Assembly: GCA_036505485.1 (NCBI GenBank) | Contig: DASXTK010000072.1 | Coordinates: 1 to 23,910, forward strand | DNA: 23,910 nt | DNA from: DASXTK01 sp036505485 | GTDB lineage: Bacteria > Actinomycetota > Acidimicrobiia > Acidimicrobiales > VFJN01 | Direction of reading: 5' to 3' | Part shown: positions 1-6,277 of the stretch, piece after piece | Numbering within the stretch: position 1 is the first letter of the stretch | How the letters are laid out: each line of letters starts with the position of its first letter | The notes under the pieces: generated by a model | The model's database searches: none | What the model was told of the DNA's origin: nothing | The model's input: only the letters and a program-made list of their open reading frames with translations | Position numbers and translations under genes: made by a program

Positions 1-1
1 G

Positions 2-616
2 GCGTTGTCTCGCATGGCCGCCGATGGCGAGATAAGCGCCGACAACGGGACCTACCGGCTGACCGGACGGCTGTTGGGCCGGGCCGCCCGCCAGGACGAG
101 AGCCGCACCCCGACCACCCGGCGCTGGACCGGGGACTGGGACATGGCTGTGGTCACCGCCACGGGGCGACCGGCGTCCGAGCGCACCGCGCTGCGTCGGG
201 CCATGCTCGAGCTCCATCTGGCCCAGGCCCGGGAAGGGGTGTGGCTGCGACCGGCCAACCTGGTGCACGCCCAACCCCTACCCCGCCGGGTCCAGAACCA
301 ATGCCTGTGGTTCGAGAGCCGGCCCAGCGACGATCCGGTGGCCCTGGCCCGCTCCCTCTGGGACCTCGACGGCTGGGCCGCCCAGGCCAACCGGCTACTC
401 AAGGCCCTCGATCATGCCGACGGCTTGGCCAAGGGGTTCATGGTGTCGGCTGCGGTGCTGCGCCACCTGTTGGCCGATCCCATCCTCCCGGCCGAACTTC
501 TCCCGGACGACTGGCCCGGGCCGGAGCTGCGCCGGCGGTACGAGGTCTTCGACGCCGGCTACCGGGCCGACCTCCGGGACTACGCCCTCAACGGAGCCGA
601 GGAGCCCGCTGGATAA
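2..616 (+). CDS. PaaX-like transcriptional regulator, 5'-truncated by window edge
   Basis: The reading frame is open from the first bases to a TAA at 614-616, so the true start lies upstream. About 200 residues are visible against roughly 270-300 for PaaX regulators, so the N-terminal winged-helix DNA-binding part is missing from view. What remains looks like the PaaX central and C-terminal regions: a short strand 'GDWDMAVVTA', a helix rich in Arg and Leu, then 'GVWLRPANL', and later 'LWDLDGWAAQANRLLKAL'. PaaX represses phenylacetate catabolism in E. coli, and many actinobacterial homologues have unknown targets. No phenylacetate gene is visible here. The F420-type oxidoreductase starts 10 bases downstream and is probably co-transcribed. 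The family call is from pattern recognition; the ligand is unknown. Confidence 0.7.
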   Translation, partial: ALSRMAADGEISADNGTYRLTGRLLGRAARQDESRTPTTRRWTGDWDMAVVTATGRPASERTALRRAMLELHLAQAREGVWLRPANLVHAQPLPRRVQNQCLWFESRPSDDPVALARSLWDLDGWAAQANRLLKALDHADGLAKGFMVSAAVLRHLLADPILPAELLPDDWPGPELRRRYEVFDAGYRADLRDYALNGAEEPAG

Positions 617-626
617 TCTCCCGCCC

Positions 627-1064
627 ATGCCGCTCGATGGAACCTACGAACCCAGCACATGGGACCTCGTCGCCAACCAGGTCAGCCAGTACGAGGCGTC
701 CGGAGGCCAGCAAGGCGGGACCCTCGAGGGCAAGCCCTGCGTGATCCTCTGGACCCGGGGTCGGAGGAGCGGCAGCATCCGCAAGAGCGCCTTGATGCGA
801 GTCGAGCACGAAGGGACCTACGCCGTGGTGGCGTCCATGGGCGGAGCCCCCATGCACCCGCAGTGGTATCTCAACCTGGTGGCCGATCCCGAGGTAACCC
901 TCCAGGACGGAGCCGAGGTTTTCGACTTCCAGGCCCGCACCGCCACCCCGCAGGAGAAGGCCCAATGGTGGCCCCGCGCCACCGAGGTCTGGCCCCCCTA
1001 CGACGACTACCAACGCAACACCGACCGCGACATCCCCCTCGTGCTATTGGAGAAACGAAACTGA
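627..1064 (+). CDS. Deazaflavin (F420)-dependent nitroreductase family protein
   Basis: This encodes 145 residues, the usual size for the Ddn/FGD-like split beta-barrel oxidoreductases of actinobacteria. Family signs are 'ILWTRGRRSGSIRKSALMRV' (the conserved T-G-R-x-S-G-x-x-R core near residues 35-50), then a strand with 'YAVVASMGGAPMHPQWYLNL', and the closing 'REIPLVLLE'-like tail (here 'RDIPLVLLEKR'). Such enzymes bind F420 and reduce quinones, nitro compounds or other hydrophobic acceptors; the substrate cannot be read from sequence. The ATG at 627 was chosen because the conserved 'W.....Q...Y..SGG' opening follows at once. No strong ribosome site is visible, and the gene lies 10 bases after the PaaX-like gene, which suggests read-through translation in one operon. 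Confidence 0.85.
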   Translation: MPLDGTYEPSTWDLVANQVSQYEASGGQQGGTLEGKPCVILWTRGRRSGSIRKSALMRVEHEGTYAVVASMGGAPMHPQWYLNLVADPEVTLQDGAEVFDFQARTATPQEKAQWWPRATEVWPPYDDYQRNTDRDIPLVLLEKRN

Positions 1065-1126
1065 GGCTCCCAGGCAGCCGGCGGGCTGGCCCGTTCCATG
1101 ATGGCTGGCGGTCCCGTACGAGGGGG

Positions 1127-1220
1127 GAGGCAATGGTGCCCACCATCGAGAGCCCGAGGCGATAGTGCCCGTATACGGGCACTATCGCCTCGGGCTCGGT
1201 TCGGTGGGCACCATTGCCTC
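1127..1220. repeat. 94-base inverted repeat, likely bidirectional terminator
   Basis: The structure is centred between 1173 and 1174. The inner arms 1150-1173 and 1174-1197 are perfectly complementary over 24 bases with no spacer. After a 5 x 5 unpaired internal loop (1145-1149 and 1198-1202), the outer arms 1127-1144 and 1203-1220 are perfectly complementary over 18 bases. It lies between two convergent genes (stops at 1064 and 1264), the usual place for a two-way terminator. It is far longer than a typical terminator and lacks a U-run, so a palindromic repeat element or cruciform is an equal possibility. Confidence 0.75.
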
Positions 1221-1263
1221 GCCACCTCGGGGGCTGGCTTGGGCGCCTCGGTTCCCTCGGGCC

Positions 1264-2250
1264 CTACACCGCGTAATCCCCCGGGCGGTAGCGGGAGAGG
1301 TTGGTGGGGTTGGCGAACCATTCGGCGGTGGTGGCCAGGCCCTGCTCCAGGGTCCAGGTGGGCTCCCAGCCGGTGGCGGCCTGGAGCTTGGACCGGTCGG
1401 CCAGCAGCCGCATGACCTCCGAGCCCGGCGGGCGGAACCGGTCCTCGTCGGCTCGCACCTCCACCTCGGTATCCAGCACCTTGGCGATGGTCCGGACCAG
1501 GTCGCCGATGGACACCTCGCGGCCCGAGCCGGCGTTGAACACCTCGCCGAGCAGCTTGTCCTCCCCCAGCCCCACCGCCAGGAACGCCGCCGCGGTGTCG
1601 GCCACGAAGTTGAAGTCGCGGGTCGGGTCGAGGGCACCCAACCGGATCTCCCGCTGACCGGCGGCGATCTGGGAGATCACCGTGGGGATCACCGCCCGGG
1701 CCGACTGGCGGGGCCCGTAGGTGTTGAACGGCCGCAGCGTCACCGCCGGAACCTCGAACGAGCGGACGAAGGCCTCGACCATCTGATCGGCGGCGATCTT
1801 GGACGCCGAGTACGGGGACTGGCCCTGCAACGGGTGCTCCTCGTCGATCGGCACCCGCACCGCGGTCCCGTACACCTCCGATGTCGAGGTGTGGACCATC
1901 CGCCGGACCCCGCCCCGGCGCACCGCCTCCAGGACGTTGAGGGTGCCGGCGGCGTTGGTCTCCAGATACGACCGCGGCGCCGCGTACGAGTACGGGATGG
2001 CGATCAAGGCGCCGAGATGGAACACCGTGTCGCTGCCGGCGCAGAAGTTGACCATCTGCTCGGGGTCGCGCACGTCGCCCAGCACTACCTCGACCTCGGC
2101 CAGCACGTCGGGGGCCAGGGTGTCGAGCCAACCCCAGGTCCCGGCGCTGTTGTACAGCGCCAGAGCCCGCACCCGGTCGCCCCGGGCGACAAGAGCCTCG
2201 ACCAGATGAGAGCCGATGAAGCCGTCGGCTCCGGTCACGGCATGCAACAT
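1264..2250 (-). CDS. NAD-dependent SDR epimerase/4,6-dehydratase (LegB-like)
   Basis: This is a 328-residue extended short-chain dehydrogenase. It opens with the NAD-binding glycine motif 'TGADGFIGSH' (residues 6-15) and has the catalytic Tyr-Lys pair in 'YSASK'. It also carries 'ALYNSAGTWGWLD', 'HLGALIAIPYSY', 'STSEVYGTA' and 'RPFNTYGPRQSARAVIPT', which closely recall LegB-type NDP-sugar 4,6-dehydratases. A 4-epimerase role is also possible. Start: ATG at 2250 with AGGAGG-like bases at 2257-2262, six bases upstream. It lies 37 bases behind the glycosyltransferase fusion on the same strand, so it probably supplies that enzyme's nucleotide-sugar, for example UDP-GalNAc or a 4-keto-6-deoxy derivative. 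Family: high confidence; exact reaction: inference. Confidence 0.85.
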   Translation of the reverse strand: MLHAVTGADGFIGSHLVEALVARGDRVRALALYNSAGTWGWLDTLAPDVLAEVEVVLGDVRDPEQMVNFCAGSDTVFHLGALIAIPYSYAAPRSYLETNAAGTLNVLEAVRRGGVRRMVHTSTSEVYGTAVRVPIDEEHPLQGQSPYSASKIAADQMVEAFVRSFEVPAVTLRPFNTYGPRQSARAVIPTVISQIAAGQREIRLGALDPTRDFNFVADTAAAFLAVGLGEDKLLGEVFNAGSGREVSIGDLVRTIAKVLDTEVEVRADEDRFRPPGSEVMRLLADRSKLQAATGWEPTWTLEQGLATTAEWFANPTNLSRYRPGDYAV

Positions 2251-2256
2251 GGGGAT

Positions 2257-2262
2257 TCCTCC
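2257..2262 (-). promoter_or_regulatory. Ribosome binding site fixing the SDR start
   Basis: The minus strand reads GGAGGA here, six bases before the ATG at 2250-2248. This supports that start over the second in-frame ATG, whose complement lies at 2241-2243. Confidence 0.7.
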
Positions 2263-2287
2263 ACGGGTTCAAGAGTTCGAGTGAGCA

Positions 2288-5200
2288 TCACCGATGGCTC
2301 GCAGGATCGGACAGGACCCGTCCCGCGCCCAAGCACAGCGCCGCGGCGACAGCGGTTCCCACCAGCAGCGCAGCCTTGTGGTCCTCCACCCCGAGCGGAT
2401 TGTGTGTGGCGAACGCCACCCAGCCCAGGAGCACGACCGCCGCCGCGGTCACCAACAGCACGGTCAACGAGTGGGAGGCCGCGGTCAGGACCGTAGCCCC
2501 ATACAACGCCATGGCCAGCAGCCCGAACACCGACGCCGCGCTCAGTCCGACCGTCGGCGACAGCCCCGACAAGGCGGCGGCCGCGATCGTGGCGACCACG
2601 ACGACGACCCCGAGGACCATCGCCGCAGCCCCGCCCGACGTGACCAGTCGCTTCATCGCCGCCAGCCGGAACGTGGCGATGTCGGCACTGGCCTCCAGCT
2701 CGATGGCCAACGCCCGCCGCGTCGTCAGGAAGAACCATTCGCCCGCTCCCACCATGGTCCAGAGCGGAAGCCCTAGCACCAGCCACTGCCGGCTGTCCAC
2801 GCTGGTCAACCCGGACAGATGGCTGACCACGGTCACGAGCAGCAGCGCGAACCCCGCGGTGCACCAGCCGCACAGCGCCAACGGAGCCGCTCCCACCCAG
2901 TCGGCCCGCTCCAGGACATGGCCTCGGGCCGGTGCGGTCCCGGAGCGCCAACGGAACCGGAAGCTCGAACACCACGCCAGCCAGGTCACCCAGCCGACGC
3001 TGCCGGCCACCGTGACGACGCTCACCGGACCGACCAGCGCGCCCAGCGGAGAGTGCGGCGCCAACACCACCAGCACCGAGACCACCGACACCGGAGCGAG
3101 CACCCGCAGCAGCGCGCGGGTGCGCCCCAAGACCACGAGCCCGGTCGCTCCCACCAGGTGCAGGATGGGCAGGGAGGCGGCCACGCCCCCGACCCATCCG
3201 GAAGGCCGGAGCCAGGCGATGCCGGTGCCCACCACCCCGGCGAAGACCAGAGCAGCGACGATGCCCCGGCGCAAAGGAGCCAAGCCGGCGGAGCTGGGCG
3301 AGCGGTGCAGGGCGGTGTAGGCCAGGACCCCGCCGGCCTGGCCGATCCCCCAGGCCACGACGCTGGCGGCCACGACCGCGATCTGGTCGGCCCCGGTCAG
3401 CACCGCAGCGGCCACGACGATGGCCGGCAGGACGTAGGCCAGTCCTCGGCCGAGCGACCCGGTTGGCTGGGGCGACGGAGGCACGGTGGGTCGCGGCGGA
3501 TCCGACGATCCTCCACCCGCCCGCCAGACCCCCTCGGCCAGTTCGAACACGTTGCGGGCACCGAACCGGGTCACTGCAACCTGGTCGGTCACGCCTACCG
3601 ATTCCAGGGTGGCGGCCACCTCGTCGGCATCCACGGTCTGGGCCAGGGCTTCGGCCCCACCGATCGCCGACACCAGCTCCTCGCGCTCGTCGCGCTCGTC
3701 GTGCTGACCCGAACTTGCCCCCGAAGCCCGTGGCCCGCCACGGGCTTCGGGGGCAAGTTCGTCCCGGCGTTCGTCGGCCTCCGGATCCGGCACCAGCTGC
3801 AGCTGGGCCACCCGGTAGGTCCGGCACACCTCGGCGTAGGTGGCGCGGTAGCCGTCGATGCAGTGCTGGACCGTGAACCTCTCGAGCACCCGCTCCCGGG
3901 CCATCACCCCCATCTTCTGGCGCCGGGGAGTGTCGTTCAGCAGCTCCACGATGGCCTCCCCCAACAGCTCCGGGGCGCGGGGTGGGACCACGAGACCGGT
4001 GTCGGCGACCGCCTCGTCTACTCCGCCGACACCGGTCGCGACCGCGGGGACCCCGCTGGCCATGGCCTCGATGAGTGAGTACGGAAACCCCTCGGAGATG
4101 CTGCTGAGCACGCCCACCTGGGCGTCCCGGAAGGCGTCGGCGCTCTCCACCACCCCGCCGGCGAAGATCACGGTGGACTCCAACCCGAGCTCGGCGATCA
4201 GGCGGTTCAGCTTGACCACGTAGGCCTCGCCGCCCGGAGGAGTCCGGCCGTAGACGCGCAGGACCGCGTCCGGACAGTGCTCGTGGACCACCGCGAACGA
4301 CGAAACCAGGGTCTCCAGGTCCTTGATCGGATCGATCCGTCCCAACCACGCCACCACCGGCTGGTCGGGCTCCTCCACCCGGGCCGGGAACTCGTCGGGC
4401 TCGATGCCGTTGTAGATGGTGCGGACCTGGTCCTCGGGAGCGCCGTGGCGGGTCTCCCAACGCAGGTTCCAGCGGCTGCCCGGAACCACCAGCGAGGCCC
4501 GGGTGTACGCGGCGCCGCTGACCAGACGGTGGAACCGCAGCAGCAGGGCCCGAGCCGGTCGGGCCAGCGGCAGGCGCCGCAGCTCCAGGTACCGCTCCCG
4601 CAGGTAGATGCCGTGCTCCGTGAGCAGGAACCGGGCCCCGTGGCGCCGCTGGGCCACCATGCAGACCAGCGCGGCCAGACCGTTGGAGCTGGCGTGGTAC
4701 ACCGCGGCCGGGCCGGCGTCGACGGCCAGGGGTCGCAACAGGTGGTCCAGCATGTCGGCCACCCGCACCAGGTCGGAGGCCCGAGCCGACCGCACCGCCT
4801 CCCAGGTCCGAGCGTTGCTCACCTCGACGTCGAGGGCGGTCAGCAGCTCGCCGAAGCACAGCTGCTTGGCGATGTCGACCTCGTCGAGTCCGCTCAGCGC
4901 GTCCAGGAACGAGGAGAACCAGGCCACCTCGGCCCGGGGACTGGTGAGCAACGCCGCCAGCCCCACCGCCAGCGGGGCGGGAGTCCCCCGACGGCGCCGG
5001 CGCCACCGGGCTCGCGGACCGGCCCGGTGACGCCGGTGATCCCACAGACCCACCGTGACCAGGTCATCGACGTGGTCGGGCAGATCCCAGACCGGGCGCT
5101 GATAGGAGAACGCGGTCAGCGCGACCACCCGGAACGTCTTGTCCGGCAGCCCCCGCACCAACTGGTCGCACCACACGCTCACCCCGCCGTGAGCATGCGG

Positions 5201-5347
5201 GTAGGTCCCCTCGGTCACGAGAACTATCTCGGTCCCCCGGCTGGCGGTCCCTGCGACAGGACCTAGCGTGCTCGACGGTACGACGCGCAAGGGTCGGGTG
5301 CCGGCCTCGGCGGGAGGCAGGGCGAACGACGCGGGAAAGAGGGTCAT
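2288..5347 (-). CDS. PelF-type GT4 glycosyltransferase fused to a 12-TM (PelG-like?) domain
   Basis: This encodes 1019 residues. Residues about 40-290 match the PelF N-terminal domain (DUF3492): 'TEGTYPHAHGGVSVW', 'GLPDKTFRVVALTAF' and 'LTEHGIYLRERYLEL'. Residues about 300-500 are the GT-B donor domain with 'VVAWLGRIDPIKD' and the E-x7-E motif in 'SEGFPYSLIEAM'. A charged linker follows at about 505-630, part of it encoded by a long DNA palindrome. Residues about 632-1015 hold around twelve hydrophobic stretches, the number known for the Pel transporter PelG. PelF is normally a soluble protein of about 500 residues that polymerises GalNAc-type sugar from UDP donors, and PelG is a separate membrane protein. 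A single-chain synthase-exporter is therefore inferred; the PelG assignment rests on position and topology, not on motifs. The ATG at 5347 is 5 bases from the divergent GH114 gene. Confidence 0.88.
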   Translation of the reverse strand: MTLFPASFALPPAEAGTRPLRVVPSSTLGPVAGTASRGTEIVLVTEGTYPHAHGGVSVWCDQLVRGLPDKTFRVVALTAFSYQRPVWDLPDHVDDLVTVGLWDHRRHRAGPRARWRRRRRGTPAPLAVGLAALLTSPRAEVAWFSSFLDALSGLDEVDIAKQLCFGELLTALDVEVSNARTWEAVRSARASDLVRVADMLDHLLRPLAVDAGPAAVYHASSNGLAALVCMVAQRRHGARFLLTEHGIYLRERYLELRRLPLARPARALLLRFHRLVSGAAYTRASLVVPGSRWNLRWETRHGAPEDQVRTIYNGIEPDEFPARVEEPDQPVVAWLGRIDPIKDLETLVSSFAVVHEHCPDAVLRVYGRTPPGGEAYVVKLNRLIAELGLESTVIFAGGVVESADAFRDAQVGVLSSISEGFPYSLIEAMASGVPAVATGVGGVDEAVADTGLVVPPRAPELLGEAIVELLNDTPRRQKMGVMARERVLERFTVQHCIDGYRATYAEVCRTYRVAQLQLVPDPEADERRDELAPEARGGPRASGASSGQHDERDEREELVSAIGGAEALAQTVDADEVAATLESVGVTDQVAVTRFGARNVFELAEGVWRAGGGSSDPPRPTVPPSPQPTGSLGRGLAYVLPAIVVAAAVLTGADQIAVVAASVVAWGIGQAGGVLAYTALHRSPSSAGLAPLRRGIVAALVFAGVVGTGIAWLRPSGWVGGVAASLPILHLVGATGLVVLGRTRALLRVLAPVSVVSVLVVLAPHSPLGALVGPVSVVTVAGSVGWVTWLAWCSSFRFRWRSGTAPARGHVLERADWVGAAPLALCGWCTAGFALLLVTVVSHLSGLTSVDSRQWLVLGLPLWTMVGAGEWFFLTTRRALAIELEASADIATFRLAAMKRLVTSGGAAAMVLGVVVVVATIAAAALSGLSPTVGLSAASVFGLLAMALYGATVLTAASHSLTVLLVTAAAVVLLGWVAFATHNPLGVEDHKAALLVGTAVAAALCLGAGRVLSDPASHR
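3710..3761. repeat. 52-base near-perfect palindrome inside the glycosyltransferase gene
   Basis: Arms 3710-3733 and 3738-3761 are perfectly complementary over 24 bases. One further C-G pair (3734/3737) can close the loop to two bases. It sits in frame in the sequence for residues about 529-546, the charged linker between the glycosyltransferase and membrane parts, encoding 'ELAPEARGGPRASGASSG'. The position in a disordered linker suggests a tolerated insertion of a palindromic element. An RNA-level role (ribosome pausing between domains) is the alternative. Confidence 0.85.
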
Positions 5348-5352
5348 CGGTT

Positions 5353-6270
5353 ATGCCGTTACGTCGAGTTGGTCGTCTTCTCTGGTGGCCGACGCTGGCG
5401 ACCATCGCGGCCCTGACCGCGTGCCACTCGGACCACAAGTCGTCCAAGGACGAGGAATCGGCGCCGAACCACCGGGCGACGACGAGCCACACCGAGCCGT
5501 CGACCGAGACGCCGCCGTCCAGTGTCGACACCACGGCGCCGCCGCCCTCGGAACCCACGATCGAGCCGGCGTGGTGGCGACCGGCGAAGGGCCTGACCTG
5601 GCAATGGCAGCTCGACGGCCATGTCGACATGTCGGTCGACGCCGAGGTGTACGACGTCGACCTGTTCGAGACCCCGGCCTCGACGGTACAGACCCTGCAT
5701 GAGCAAGGCCGCAAGGCGATCTGTTACTTCTCCGCCGGTTCATGGGAGCCCTACCGGCCGGACTCCGACGCCTTTCCGGCATCGGTCAAGGGCGGATCGG
5801 TCCAGGGCTGGCCCGACGAGCGTTGGCTGGACATCCGCCAGCTCGACGTGCTCCGGCCCCTCCTGGCCTCCCGGCTCGATCTGTGCGCCGAGCGGGGCTT
5901 CGACGGCGTGGAGCCGGATTGGCTCGACGGCTACCAGGCCGACACCGGCTTCCCGTTGACCGCCGCCGACCAGCTGGCCTTCAACCGCATGTTGGCCGAC
6001 ATGGCCCACGAGCGTCACCTGGCCATCGGGCTGAAGAACGATCTCGACCAGGTCAAGGACTTGGCCGATCTGTACGACTTCGCGGTCGTCGAGCAGTGCG
6101 CCGAGTACGGCGAGTGCGAGGCCCTGATCCCGTTCCTCGATCGCAACAAGCCGGTGTTCCACGCCGAGTACGACCTCACGGTCCCGGAGTTCTGCGCCGA
6201 GTCCCGCCGCCTGGGGCTGAGCTCGATCCGCAAGCGCATCGAGCTCGGCCCCTGGCGCGAAACCTGCTGA
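5353..6270 (+). CDS. GH114 family lipoprotein (endo-alpha-1,4-polygalactosaminidase-like)
   Basis: This encodes 305 residues. Residues 1-24 are a lipoprotein signal with two Arg, a hydrophobic stretch and lipobox 'LTAC' (Cys 24). A Ser/Thr/Pro-rich spacer to about residue 75 follows, then a TIM-barrel domain typical of GH114: 'LTWQWQLDG', 'YDVDLFETPASTVQTLHEQG', 'AICYFSAGSWEPYRPD', 'GFDGVEPDWLDGY', 'LAIGLKNDLDQ' and 'FAVVEQCAEYGECE'. The acidic residues in 'EPDWLD' and 'VVEQC' are the likely catalytic pair by analogy with fungal Ega3. Known GH114 enzymes cleave alpha-1,4-galactosamine polymers, and the PelA hydrolase domain belongs to the same fold group. The protein would be anchored outside the membrane and act on the polymer made by the divergent glycosyltransferase. 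The ATG at 5353 follows a weak purine-rich AGAGGG. It ends 7 bases from the stop of the convergent deacetylase gene. Confidence 0.88.
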   Translation: MPLRRVGRLLWWPTLATIAALTACHSDHKSSKDEESAPNHRATTSHTEPSTETPPSSVDTTAPPPSEPTIEPAWWRPAKGLTWQWQLDGHVDMSVDAEVYDVDLFETPASTVQTLHEQGRKAICYFSAGSWEPYRPDSDAFPASVKGGSVQGWPDERWLDIRQLDVLRPLLASRLDLCAERGFDGVEPDWLDGYQADTGFPLTAADQLAFNRMLADMAHERHLAIGLKNDLDQVKDLADLYDFAVVEQCAEYGECEALIPFLDRNKPVFHAEYDLTVPEFCAESRRLGLSSIRKRIELGPWRETC

Positions 6271-6277
6271 CGTACGG

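Noticed and set aside
1165..2496. Long plus-strand open frame opposite the LegB-like SDR
   Set aside because: Its translation is low-complexity (Gly/Arg/Pro-rich) with no domain, while the minus strand has clear SDR motifs. It is a GC-driven antisense frame.
2235..5045. 936-codon minus-strand frame overlapping the glycosyltransferase
   Set aside because: It reads as Arg/Gly/Pro-rich text with no motif; the frame at 2288-5347 holds DUF3492, GT4 and membrane segments.
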